Assembly (NCBI GenBank): GCA_026983715.1
Contig: JALSTM010000227.1
Span: 1 to 36,758 of the forward strand
Length of the DNA stretch: 36,758 nt
Reading direction: 5' to 3'
Source: Desulfobacterales bacterium
GTDB taxonomy: Bacteria; Desulfobacterota; Syntrophobacteria; B119-G9
Part shown: positions 1 to 7,841 of the stretch, one piece after another
How positions within the stretch are numbered: position 1 is the stretch's first letter
Layout of the letters: each line of letters starts with the position of its first letter
Position numbers and translations under genes: made by a program
The notes under the pieces: generated by a model
What the model was told of the DNA's origin: nothing
Database searches by the model: none
What the model saw: the letters and a program-made list of their open reading frames with translations, nothing else

Positions 1-94
1 GCTTTCACTTTTGAAATCCGTTTCACCTAAGAGTTTTCTAAGGAGCACTCTCGGTATACCTCATGCACAACTGTTTATCGTAAGATATTATTTT

Positions 95-116
95 GCCCGG
101 ATCAATATGTCCGGGC
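95..116 (+). terminator. Stem-loop, probable intrinsic terminator
   Basis: Perfect 7-bp stem GCCCGGA/TCCGGGC with an 8-nt loop, followed by TTCTTGT. The U-tract is weak, but the orientation fits a plus-strand gene ending to the left of the window, since the other side of the stem is A-rich rather than U-rich. It also sits 3' of the minus-strand gene at 170-775, so it may serve both sides. Confidence 0.5.
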
Positions 117-169
117 TTCTTGTCAATTAATGCCCTTCAACGGGGCGGGATCTTTGAAAAGAACCGTGT

Positions 170-775
170 TTACTGTGTGAACCTGGGTGTAATATCTCTT
201 ATGGGCTCTATGCCCTTTTCCTTTAGCAGCTTTCTGTCTCTCTTGCTATGGGTTCTTAACCAACGCTCATAAATTCTCAGAAGGTCAGACGATCCGCTCA
301 GGTGGGTTTTTTCACCAATTTCGGCAATTACGTCAATAAGGTCAAGAAACTTGTTTACAAGTTCCGCAAACACCTCAGGCACACCTATCCGCATCTTAAT
401 ATATTCGGAAACTTCCACCAGGTGAGAGTAAGAAGCCCTTCCGAGGGTTGCATAGTAATCAATGTCTACAAGTTTTCTTTTGAAACTTTCCGAAAAGAAT
501 CCGCACAGGAAAAGCGTGGTATCACCGATATATTTGAGTACCTTTGACCTTTCAGATGGGCTCAAGTGATAACTTTCCAGGTATAGCTCCCCGTACGTTT
601 TTTCCTCCTGTTCGTACGAAGGTTGAATAAGGCTTTCGGCCTTGGAGTACCTTGAAAGGAGATCCACAAGATAATACTCGGTTGCCTGTCCAAGTTTTAT
701 TTTTTGCTCGGCTAAAGCACGCTGGAGACTTTCGTAGAAAAATTCCATCAAGGTGTTCATCACTAGCTGGCTCAT
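170..775 (-). CDS. Conserved hypothetical protein, 201 aa
   Basis: Not assigned to a named family. The protein is soluble-looking and helix-rich, with no signal peptide or membrane segment. Its middle part holds a run that looks conserved rather than random (GDTTLFLCGFF...KLVDIDYYATLGRASY), and the C-terminus is basic (SKRDRKLLKEKG). I have a general impression that proteins with a 'GD..LF..GFF' followed by 'D.DYY...G..AY' occur across Proteobacteria without known function, but I cannot confirm it. The ATG is preceded by AAGGAG with good spacing, which supports the start. It stands alone, with repeats upstream and a terminator-like hairpin downstream. Confidence 0.8.
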   Translation of the reverse strand: MSQLVMNTLMEFFYESLQRALAEQKIKLGQATEYYLVDLLSRYSKAESLIQPSYEQEEKTYGELYLESYHLSPSERSKVLKYIGDTTLFLCGFFSESFKRKLVDIDYYATLGRASYSHLVEVSEYIKMRIGVPEVFAELVNKFLDLIDVIAEIGEKTHLSGSSDLLRIYERWLRTHSKRDRKLLKEKGIEPIRDITPRFTQ

Positions 776-853
776 ATCTTACTCCTTCAACCTATTGTCT
801 GCTCTATTTTTCTACGAGAGCAAAATACATTCCAGCTTTGCGTTAGCTTCATC

Positions 854-872
854 TATATTTTATCAAAATATA
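854..872. promoter_or_regulatory. AT-rich perfect inverted repeat upstream of the 201-aa gene
   Basis: TATATTTT-ATC-AAAATATA is an 8-bp perfect inverted repeat with a 3-nt centre, about 80 bp upstream of the start codon at 775. On the minus strand it overlaps a possible -10 (TATAGA). It could be an operator or simply AT-rich promoter DNA; the sequence alone does not decide. Confidence 0.3.
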
Positions 873-912
873 AGTTACTTTTTTACCCTCCCGCTGCTCC
901 TAGATTCATTTT

Positions 913-1109
913 GGGAAACTCTGATTAATTACTTAGTTTGGCAATGGCCTCTTGCACGTCATGCCAGACTTGATCCGGTATCCGGATAGAGAATCCTGGA
1001 TACCGGCTCTACGCTTCGCTCCGGCCAGAATGACGGTTTGTGTGTTGTGCTTGTCATACTTCTTTAATTGATTGAGAGTCCTACAAATCGGAATTAATCA
1101 GAGTTTCCC
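913..1109. mobile_element. MITE-like element with 18-bp terminal inverted repeats
   Basis: The ends are perfect 18-bp inverted repeats: GGGAAACTCTGATTAATT at 913-930 and its exact reverse complement at 1092-1109. The 197-bp interior has no ORF of note but contains a second palindromic repeat (see 957-1035). I do not see a clear target-site duplication in the flanks. Size, terminal repeats and lack of a transposase fit a miniature inverted-repeat transposable element or the collapsed remnant of an insertion sequence. The parent transposase family is not identified. Confidence 0.6.
957..1035. repeat. Palindromic dispersed repeat (CGTCAT...ATGACG type), copy 1
   Basis: Starts with CGTCATGCC and ends with CTTCGCTCCGGCCAGAATGACG. 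Inside it lies a perfect 9-bp stem, CCGGTATCC at 975-983 and GGATACCGG at 998-1006, with a 14-nt loop. This resembles dispersed intergenic repeats common in many Proteobacteria. It is nested inside the 913-1109 element. Confidence 0.6.
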
Positions 1110-1179
1110 TACGTTCATATGGGATTTCCCGGTACTGTGTATGAATCATTTTTTTAGCCGGTTAAACATCGATAAGTTA

Positions 1180-1242
1180 AAAACCGATGAATCGGTTTTA
1201 GCGTAAATTTGCTTCCCAAACCCACGGTTGAAACCGTGGGTT
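1180..1242. repeat. Two tight REP-like hairpins
   Basis: The first hairpin is AAAACCGAT-GA-ATCGGTTTT (1180-1199, 9-bp perfect stem). The second is AACCCACGGTT-GA-AACCGTGGGTT (1219-1242, 11-bp perfect stem). Both share the same 2-nt GA centre, and both carry AACCG on one arm. Neither has a following U-tract, so they look like REP-type palindromes rather than terminators. Confidence 0.55.
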
Positions 1243-1294
1243 AAAGAAACCTCTGGTAATTACTCAAGTAGCCAAGTACCGTTTGAATGTCTTG

Positions 1295-1389
1295 CCTGTC
1301 CCTTGATCTAATCAGGGGAGCTTTAATCCGGAAGCTGTCATAAGTGGTGATAGATTCCGGATGTATACTTCGCTCCGGCGGGAATGACG
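1295..1389. repeat. Palindromic dispersed repeat, degenerate copy 2
   Basis: The right end (ACTTCGCTCCGGCGGGAATGACG) matches the right end of the 957-1035 repeat at most positions. The left part contains CCCTTGATCTAATCAGGGG, a hairpin close to the one at 17044-17062. It lies between the hairpins at 1180-1242 and the 3' end of eno. With the other elements it fills the non-coding stretch 776-1525, in which I see no gene. Confidence 0.45.
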
Positions 1390-1525
1390 AATCTTTGTAT
1401 TCTCTTGCCATATTCGTTCAACTAATTCATGAATCTAGCGATCAGACCTTATCAAAGTTTCTTAAATGCTTCCCGGCCAATGGGGAATATCTCATGGTCG
1501 TGGATTAGGGCTAACTGGATGAATC

Positions 1526-2803
1526 CTAAAGTACAAAGGGATTTTCAAAGATTCCCGCATCCCCGAGTTCCATCTCTATTTCAAGCAATCGGTTATACTT
1601 GGCGATTCGCTCACTTCTGCAAAGCGACCCTGTTTTTATCTGCCCGCCGCACATGGCAACGGCAAAATCTGCCATGAAGGTGTCTTCGGTTTCTCCGCTT
1701 CTGTGGGAAATCACGTATCCCCAACCGGCTTTTCTGCAAAGATTTATCGCTTCAATGGTTTCAGTTAACGTTCCAATTTGGTTAAGTTTAATTAATACGG
1801 CGTTGGTTGACTTTTCTTCTATACCTCTTTTTATAAACTTTGTATTCGTAACGTATATGTCGTCACCAACAATCTGTATTTTGTCTCCAAGCACCTGGGT
1901 ATGTTCTCGAAATCCTTCCCAGTCGTTCTCCGCAAGGCCGTCCTCTATTGATACTATCGGGTATTTGTCAACCCATTCGGCGTATAATTTTGTCATCTCC
2001 GAGCTTGTTTTTGTTCCCGCCCCCGACTTGGAGAGGTTGTATACGCCGTTCTCGTAAAAAGAACTGGCAGCGGGATCGAGGGTTATCGCGATGTCTTTTC
2101 CTGGTATGTACCCGGCCTTGTCGATGGCTTCGAGTATGGTTTCGCAGGCCTCCTCGTTACTTTTGAGATCGGGGGCAAAACCACCCTCATCTCCGACGTT
2201 TGTGGAATAACCTTTTTTCTTAAGGATAGATTTTAGGGTGTGGAAGGTTTCAGCGCCATAGCGAAGAGCCTCTGCAAAGTTGGGAGCCCCTATTGGCATA
2301 ATCATAAATTCCTGAAAATCCACACTATTGTCTGCGTGTTTTCCGCCATTTATGATATTCATCATGGGAACCGGAAGCCGTAGCGCTCCTGTTCCTCCCA
2401 GGTACTCATAGAGGGGAAGCCCTGCGGCTTTGGCCCCTGCCTTTGCGACTGCCAGGGATATTCCCAAAATCGCATTGGCCCCAAACCTGCTTTTGTTGGG
2501 AGTGCCATCCATTTCTATCATGATTCGGTCGATTTTACCCTGCTCGAAAGGGTCCATACCAACAACCTGTGGGCCTATTTGCTCGTTTACGTTTGCGACC
2601 GCTCGCAAAACTCCCTTTCCCCCGTAACGTTTTCTGTCAGGATCTCTTAGTTCTATTGCTTCGTTTTCACCGGTGGACGCTCCCGAAGGAATCGAAGCAG
2701 ATGTTTTGATCCCGTTTTCAAGCTCAACAAATACTCGTACCGTGGGGTTTCCTCGAGAATCCAAAATTTCCATGGCCTTGACCAACTTGATATTTCTACC
2801 CAT
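1526..2803 (-). CDS. eno: Enolase (phosphopyruvate hydratase)
   Basis: Converts 2-phosphoglycerate to phosphoenolpyruvate in glycolysis and gluconeogenesis; cytosolic, Mg2+-dependent. The 425-aa length is normal for the family. The N-terminal signature ILDSRGNPT, the acid/base region around GDEGGFAP, the metal-binding SIEDGLAE, the catalytic-lysine strand [13 protein letters not shown] and [11 protein letters not shown] are all present. The start is supported by GGAGG a few bases upstream of the ATG. The protein ends in GIFENPFVL, slightly longer than the usual end after ELG. The gene is monocistronic here, with repeats 3' and a long AT-rich spacer 5'. Confidence 0.98.
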   Translation of the reverse strand: MGRNIKLVKAMEILDSRGNPTVRVFVELENGIKTSASIPSGASTGENEAIELRDPDRKRYGGKGVLRAVANVNEQIGPQVVGMDPFEQGKIDRIMIEMDGTPNKSRFGANAILGISLAVAKAGAKAAGLPLYEYLGGTGALRLPVPMMNIINGGKHADNSVDFQEFMIMPIGAPNFAEALRYGAETFHTLKSILKKKGYSTNVGDEGGFAPDLKSNEEACETILEAIDKAGYIPGKDIAITLDPAASSFYENGVYNLSKSGAGTKTSSEMTKLYAEWVDKYPIVSIEDGLAENDWEGFREHTQVLGDKIQIVGDDIYVTNTKFIKRGIEEKSTNAVLIKLNQIGTLTETIEAINLCRKAGWGYVISHRSGETEDTFMADFAVAMCGGQIKTGSLCRSERIAKYNRLLEIEMELGDAGIFENPFVL

Positions 2804-3400
2804 CTTTGTCCTCCTTCCCGCATTTTGCGGATATCAGTTAAAATGAGAAACAGGGTTAAAAAGATCTGAAATCAACATAATAACTCACCTTACAAAAAAT
2901 ACTTCTAAAACCAGAACATGGCAAGCCCTGATTGCGATAAACCAGAACACATCAGTATTTCATTTTGAAGCATTGGTGAATGTATATAGCCTCTGCGAGT
3001 CATATATATAAATATATGCTTGTATATACAATAGATTAGAATGCTATGGAAAAAACAACTTGCATGTTTCCCTTTTACACTGTATAAAATAGACCGGTTC
3101 TTTGAGTCTTGAGTTTCATAATGCTCAGTTTCTCATTTCTCTAAGGCTGTCTCTACATCGTCTGCTTGTGGGAACGCAACTGGATCTGCCGCAGAACCTC
3201 GACTCCTTCTGGTCAAAAACACGCGCAAGACATTTCCAAAAAAATAACTTCGTTTCATCTTTAAAAAGGGAAGGTAAATGATAGTAAGCATTACACATGT
3301 TTTCTTGGGTAGTCATCCTCCGTAACGATGTGTCTGCGGCTTACTATTATATTATTATGAACTTTTAAATCATTAATATTTTGTGTGGAGGAGGAGCAGC
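2804..3400. other. AT-rich divergent intergenic region between eno and satP
   Basis: About 600 bp without a gene I can support. It holds the direct repeat AAACCAGAACA (2908-2918 and 2939-2949), a palindrome TGTATATACA at 3021-3030 with a related TGTATATA at 2981-2988, and strongly AT-rich DNA. It must contain promoters for both eno (-) and satP (+), but I could not pick convincing -35/-10 pairs. The 63-aa ORF at 3125-3316 (-) has no convincing features. Confidence 0.5.
2908..2949. promoter_or_regulatory. Direct repeat AAACCAGAACA x2, possible operator
   Basis: Two exact 11-bp copies start 31 bp apart (2908 and 2939), close to three helical turns, about 100-140 bp upstream of the eno start codon. 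Same-face tandem sites of this kind often bind a transcription factor. No regulator is identified. Confidence 0.35.
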
Positions 3401-3985
3401 ATGGCAGAAGCAAAATTAGGAAACCCTGCAGTGGTAGGACTGGGTGGATTCGGTATGACCACCCTTCTTTTACAGTTTCATAATCTTGGCTGGATCGGCA
3501 TAGGGCCGGTTTTGTGGTTGGGATTAGTTTTTGGTGGTACTGCCCAGTTAATTGCGGGTCTGCTGGAGTTCAGGACTGGAAACAACTTCGGTTTCTGTGC
3601 ATTTAGTGGTTACGGTGCGTTCTGGATCGCGCTTTGTTTTTATGTGATTTTCGGGACTAATGCAGAGCTTGTCAAGGCTTACCCAGTACTAAAACTAACC
3701 GGTCATGATCTGGGCTTCTTCCTGCTCGGGTGGACGTTCTTTACATTTATCTTGTTCATTGCATCCCTGAAACATCATAGTTGCCTCGTGTGGATTTTCT
3801 TAACACTTCTTCTTGGCTTCATCGGACTGGATATAAAAGAATTGGCCGGAAACAAGGCTATTGGAACCCTGGCTGCTTATGACCTGATCGTGTGCGCCCT
3901 CTTGGCATGGTACCTCATGGCTCACGTAGTCTTTGCGGAGGTTAACATTAATCTGCCGGTTGGAAAGCCATGGATAAAGGACTAG
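3401..3985 (+). CDS. satP: Acetate uptake transporter, GPR1/FUN34/YaaH (SatP) family
   Basis: Predicted six-helix inner-membrane channel for acetate/succinate uptake. The family signature near the N-terminus (NPAVVGLGGFGMTT) is present, followed by alternating hydrophobic segments and conserved small-residue stretches (GGTAQLIAGLLEFRTGNNFG, FSGYGAFWIALCF). The ORF track starts at a GTG (3383) whose codons are the Shine-Dalgarno itself. I place the start at the ATG at 3401, preceded by GGAGGAG, giving 194 aa, typical of the family. It stands alone and ends just before a strong terminator. Substrate specificity is inferred from the family only. Confidence 0.93.
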   Translation: MAEAKLGNPAVVGLGGFGMTTLLLQFHNLGWIGIGPVLWLGLVFGGTAQLIAGLLEFRTGNNFGFCAFSGYGAFWIALCFYVIFGTNAELVKAYPVLKLTGHDLGFFLLGWTFFTFILFIASLKHHSCLVWIFLTLLLGFIGLDIKELAGNKAIGTLAAYDLIVCALLAWYLMAHVVFAEVNINLPVGKPWIKD

Positions 3986-4027
3986 ATTCCTAGAATTACT
4001 AACGTTATATCTTTATCTAAATTATCC

Positions 4028-4063
4028 TCCCCCCTTTGCCATGCGAGGGAAAGGGGGGATTTT
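4028..4063 (+). terminator. Intrinsic terminator of satP (convergent with dus)
   Basis: Stem CCCCCCTTT/AAAGGGGGG (9 bp, extendable by T-A) with a 12-nt loop, followed by ATTTTAT. It lies between the stop of satP and the stop of the minus-strand dus operon, and touches the dus stop codon at 4062. In the minus direction the U-tract is poor, so it mainly terminates satP, though the stem may also protect the dus operon mRNA. Confidence 0.8.
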
Positions 4064-5075
4064 ATGTTTGCTTCGTTGTGGAAACAATCTCCTTAGAATG
4101 ATGTTCCAGAAACAACCTCGCCTTCTCCAGTGATTCTTCGACGGAAGAAGCATTTTGGACAGATCTCCACAGCGTGTGTCCGAACTTGAAGTTTTGCGCA
4201 AAATAGGCGGTAAATTCCTTTAATCTTCCAAGCTGGCGTTCTTCGGGTAAGTATTTTTTAATCAGTTTGACATATCTTTCATATATGTCTCGATATGAAA
4301 CTGTCTCTTTATGCGGGAATATTTCGGGCCAGATTTCAGATGCGATTTCACGGAATATCCAGGGCTTCGTGACGGCTGCTCGACCTATCATTACTGCCTC
4401 GCACCCGGTTTCCTTGAACATCATCCTGGCAGATTGACTATCTGTAACATCACCGTTTCCGATCACTGGGACAGAAACCATTTGCTTGACTTTTTCTATA
4501 AAATCCCACTTTGCTGGTCTTTTGAAACGATCTGCCTTGAGCCGCCCGTGAACGGTAATGGCATCCACACCCCGATCTTCAAGCATTCTACAAAGTTTTC
4601 CGAGATAATCCCAATCCGCCCTGTCACCGAGCCTGAGCTTTACTGTCAATGGCAATTCCGTAAGAGATCTCAACTCGCGGATCGTTTTTGAACATCTTTC
4701 GAAATCAAGCATAAGCGCCAGTCCTCCCCCTTTTTTCATGATTGGTGGCGCGGTGCAGCCTAGGTTTACATCAATTCCCTGGCAGTTACACTTGACAAGC
4801 TTTTCCAGGGCCGGAGCCACTTGCGATGGTTCGTATACCAGAAGCTGGTAAAAAAGCGGCGTGTGCTTGAGATGATTCTGCAAGTAAAAAGATCGTCCTG
4901 GAGATTCGTTGGCCACGGCCGCGGCGCTCAACATCTCGGTGTAAAACAGGCCACATCCACCAATTTCCTCAACGAGAACCCTGAACGGGTTGTGAGTTAT
5001 CCCGGCCATGGGGGCCATAACCAGTGGAGGTACAATTGTCGTGGTTCTGATTTCCAGTGAATTAGGTACTGGCAT
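4062..5075 (-). CDS. dus: tRNA-dihydrouridine synthase
   Basis: FMN enzyme that reduces uridine to dihydrouridine in the tRNA D-loop. The N-terminal TIM-barrel signature is PLVMAPMAGITHNPFR, then a catalytic loop DVNLGCTAPPIMKKGGG, the substrate/FMN strand TVKLRLG, VHGR, and phosphate-binding GNGDV and MIGRAA. The catalytic cysteine is kept, but the residue after it is Thr rather than the usual Pro of GCP. The C-terminal helical tRNA-binding domain is present (337 aa, normal). Its start overlaps the end of the M48 gene by 14 bp, so it is the last gene of the carA operon and probably translationally coupled. The subtype (DusA/B/C) cannot be assigned safely. Confidence 0.93.
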   Translation of the reverse strand: MPVPNSLEIRTTTIVPPLVMAPMAGITHNPFRVLVEEIGGCGLFYTEMLSAAAVANESPGRSFYLQNHLKHTPLFYQLLVYEPSQVAPALEKLVKCNCQGIDVNLGCTAPPIMKKGGGLALMLDFERCSKTIRELRSLTELPLTVKLRLGDRADWDYLGKLCRMLEDRGVDAITVHGRLKADRFKRPAKWDFIEKVKQMVSVPVIGNGDVTDSQSARMMFKETGCEAVMIGRAAVTKPWIFREIASEIWPEIFPHKETVSYRDIYERYVKLIKKYLPEERQLGRLKEFTAYFAQNFKFGHTLWRSVQNASSVEESLEKARLFLEHHSKEIVSTTKQT

Positions 5076-6879
5076 TAGAAAACTTCTTTAACTGCTTCAG
5101 GTAGTAGGATCTGTTTTCGGGTTTCAAAGCTATCGCCCTTTTGGTTATCTCAATTGCCTTCCTAGCATTTCCATTAACAAAGTAAGCTTCAGCAAGGGTG
5201 TCTAGGGTATATGGAGCTTCCTTTAATAATACCGCCTTCCTTGCCAGTTCAAGGCCCAGTTTTGGACGAAAGAACCTCCTATCTTTTGAAGTAACGTAAA
5301 GCCACGCTAGGTTGTTCAATGCGTCAGGATTTGCGGGATCAAGTTCTACGGCCTTTTTTAAAAATTCGTAAGCAAGGTCGATCTTTCCCTGTTGAAGCAT
5401 AAGAGAGCCCACTGCCAGGCTAAATTGTGCCTCGTTCAGGGCTGTTTTGGCCCTTTCGCTTTGTAACCAGTGGAGTTCAACCCGTGCTCTTAGTTGTTTT
5501 TCAAGTGAGCTTCCCTTGAACTCAATACCACCCCAGCAAAGTATTGAAAACGTGAGGAAGAATAGAATGAAAGATAGATATAACTTCTTGTCATGTCTCT
5601 CGATGTAGGAAGGATCCGCCTCGCTTTTAACCAGGTATTCAACCCGTTCTTTTATGCTAAAATGGTGCCAACTCGGAATATCTCTGGTATTTCCTGATAG
5701 AATGCCTATTTTTTCAAGGGCACTCACCAGCGGTTCTGCTTTTCCAAGGGCTTTTAACGCGTACAAATCGGCCTGGCGTTCGCAATTCCTCATGAAATAG
5801 CCAAAAATGTACCGGAAGTAAAAAATCAACAACACGATTAAGGGAAGCGAGGTTACAAGTGCGATTACGTCGGGGTTCCTAGATGCTTCCATGATAAGTT
5901 CGGCAAGGGGTCTAATCTGGAGAAATAAAAGAAATACAGCGTCCCAGAGGGTGTACATCAATACTGCATATGCTATCAGCAGGAAGAGGTAGAGAGGCAA
6001 ATGATAACGTCTCACGTGACCCATTTCATGTGCAACCACCCCCCGGATTTCTTCAGGCGTGAGTACGTTCAAAAGGGCTTCTGTAATGAGTAAGTATCGC
6101 CACCTGGGCAAGAATCCGATGACACCCGCGGTGAGAACCCTACCGAAAAAGATCGGCCAGAGACAAATCTCCTTGAACTGGAAATTATGCCTGCGACAAA
6201 AATTGACAATATTTTCCCTGTAAAAGCCTGGTGGAAGAGGGCGGCATTTCCAGAAACGGATTATCAATACCGGTCCGAAACAGGCGAAAACCACCAGGAG
6301 TGTAAGGATCAAGACAAGGTTCCCCATATCAGTGGAAAGAAAGGGGATCTGGACGGCCTTAAGGATCAATTGAACGAGGTCTACTGCAAAGGAAATGATA
6401 AACCAAGGTGCAAGAATTCCAAGGTTAAAATTGATATTAGCTTTTATAAAGGCAGTTCGACCCAGTACGGTATCGCCCGGAAATTGCTGGTATTTGTAGC
6501 CAAAAAACCAAATAATAACCTGATGTAACCACAGGAGCAGAAGAGCCATAACGCCTGAAAAAGTTATTAGGTCTTCTGCAAATGGTATCAGGTCAATGTA
6601 ATACTTTATTCCAATCACATAAATGTGAATTCCCATGAACCCAAGAGCGAGAGTGGTAAGGCGAAACTCCACACCCTGGTATTCCCTCACGGAGGCAATG
6701 CCTAGCTTGATCCTTTTCCCGAGTACTGAAAAAGAATAGGCTGCAACAAGCGTAAAACCGAGTAGAAGCGTCATGCATAGGATCAGCGTCACAAACCCCG
6801 AATAAGGTGGGCTTTTCTCGGGGTGTTGGAGAGAGTAAAGTGTTAAAGCTACCAGAAAGTAGATAAACTGGGAATACAT
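5062..6879 (-). CDS. M48-family membrane metalloprotease with C-terminal TPR repeats
   Basis: Zinc protease of the HtpX/Ste24 clan, 605 aa. The N-terminal half has about six hydrophobic segments (roughly 4-20, 28-50, 71-95, 105-128, 152-175, 187-207). The zinc motif HEMGH is at 284-288. The third ligand is probably Glu367 in NCERQADLYA, with more membrane segments at about 296-318, 337-358 and 433-450. Residues about 485-600 form TPR-type helices (for example ALNNLAWLYVTSK, ALKPENRSYY). The catalytic domain therefore faces the cytosol or periplasm with a TPR module for partner binding, perhaps in membrane-protein quality control. It starts 14 bp after the DapA-like gene and overlaps dus, all in one operon. 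The exact substrate is unknown. Confidence 0.88.
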   Translation of the reverse strand: MYSQFIYFLVALTLYSLQHPEKSPPYSGFVTLILCMTLLLGFTLVAAYSFSVLGKRIKLGIASVREYQGVEFRLTTLALGFMGIHIYVIGIKYYIDLIPFAEDLITFSGVMALLLLWLHQVIIWFFGYKYQQFPGDTVLGRTAFIKANINFNLGILAPWFIISFAVDLVQLILKAVQIPFLSTDMGNLVLILTLLVVFACFGPVLIIRFWKCRPLPPGFYRENIVNFCRRHNFQFKEICLWPIFFGRVLTAGVIGFLPRWRYLLITEALLNVLTPEEIRGVVAHEMGHVRRYHLPLYLFLLIAYAVLMYTLWDAVFLLFLQIRPLAELIMEASRNPDVIALVTSLPLIVLLIFYFRYIFGYFMRNCERQADLYALKALGKAEPLVSALEKIGILSGNTRDIPSWHHFSIKERVEYLVKSEADPSYIERHDKKLYLSFILFFLTFSILCWGGIEFKGSSLEKQLRARVELHWLQSERAKTALNEAQFSLAVGSLMLQQGKIDLAYEFLKKAVELDPANPDALNNLAWLYVTSKDRRFFRPKLGLELARKAVLLKEAPYTLDTLAEAYFVNGNARKAIEITKRAIALKPENRSYYLKQLKKFSNAST

Positions 6880-6893
6880 AGACTTTCACTGTA

Positions 6894-7841
6894 TTAAAGA
6901 GGATGAATTTTATCAGGCTCTGGGTGATTTCTTACAAAATGTAGTGCCTGAGTTTCAAAGTGGTTGTTAGGATAAGAACGGGGTGGGTCCTGGAAAATAC
7001 CCCAGTAATTGAGGACATACCTTATAAAAATTGGTGCATGGGCCTCTATTTCTCTTGCTATTTCCTGGAGAAAGCGTCCGACGTACCATCTTTCTTTCAC
7101 CTGATCCGGAAAACATGTTAAGTCTTCTGTGCCCAGTGACGAGTCGATAACTAGCCGCCAGCTTGAGGGAAAAAGGTTAGCGGTGATAGAAACAAGTCCG
7201 CTTTTGCTTGGATTCTCCAGGAAGAAACTTTCCTTTCCATCATAAATTCTAAACTCCATTTGATCTCTCATAATCCACGAATAGCTCAGACTTCTCTTAA
7301 GATCAGAAGAATTTATCAGTCCACGAATGTTTGGAACGTCAGCAAGTTTTCTGAGAACACTGGGAATAATATTTTTCCTTTTAAAAAAATGTTTTGGGTG
7401 AAAAATTCCTTCTGGATCATTTATTATTACCAGGGACACATCCGTGCCAGAAAGTAATTCCCTGTAGTAGTCCGGAAGCCCCCTATTGCTGTGATAAGCG
7501 AGGGGCAAGTCGGCAAGATAGATAGGTCTTTCTTCACTTAACCCTTTTATCTTTCTATTAAGGCACAAGAAATTTTCCCTGGTTTCATCTTCGTTGTGAC
7601 CGGTCATTACGATGAATAAGGCTAACTCCGGGGGGATAATTTCTAGGCATCTTTCCAGAAACAGGCACTGGTACTTTAAAATTTCCATGGTTGGAGCCCA
7701 GTATAGAGGATCAATGAGAATTCCGCTAACCTTGCCGGATACCATGTTTATGAGGCGGAGGAAATCTCCGGCAACCGGTTCCTCTCCGGCTGGTAAAGCC
7801 AAGTTTACAATTAGTCCTCTCGGGGGGCTGAAATTTTTCAT
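6894..7841 (-). CDS. DapA/NanA-fold protein lacking the catalytic residues
   Basis: 315 aa. I do not recognise it as a named protein, but the pattern follows dihydrodipicolinate synthase/N-acetylneuraminate lyase. LRKLADVPNIRGLINSS (about 163-179) aligns with the family's 'LA...NI.GIKEAT', IINDPEG (139-145) with 'LYNVPSR', and SGLVSITANLFP with 'GVISVTANV'. The Schiff-base lysine is replaced by Ile176, the catalytic tyrosine by Ile140, and the GTTGE loop is gone (DPLYWAPT). It is therefore probably a non-catalytic or re-purposed TIM barrel. The start overlaps the kdsD stop (ATGA), so expression is tied to kdsD. The fold assignment is by eye; function is unknown. Confidence 0.75.
   Translation of the reverse strand: MKNFSPPRGLIVNLALPAGEEPVAGDFLRLINMVSGKVSGILIDPLYWAPTMEILKYQCLFLERCLEIIPPELALFIVMTGHNEDETRENFLCLNRKIKGLSEERPIYLADLPLAYHSNRGLPDYYRELLSGTDVSLVIINDPEGIFHPKHFFKRKNIIPSVLRKLADVPNIRGLINSSDLKRSLSYSWIMRDQMEFRIYDGKESFFLENPSKSGLVSITANLFPSSWRLVIDSSLGTEDLTCFPDQVKERWYVGRFLQEIAREIEAHAPIFIRYVLNYWGIFQDPPRSYPNNHFETQALHFVRNHPEPDKIHPL

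Noticed and set aside
1-30. Possible C-terminus of a plus-strand gene (…FEIRFT then TAA)
   Set aside because: Only ten codons are visible. The terminator at 95-116 makes it plausible, but there is too little sequence to support a gene.
2918-2936. Sigma-54-like promoter TGGCAAG...TTGCG
   Set aside because: The spacing between the GG and GC elements is 12 instead of 10 bases.
3125-3316. 63-aa minus-strand ORF upstream of satP
   Set aside because: GGAGG touches the ATG with no spacing, composition is not protein-like, and no motif is recognised.
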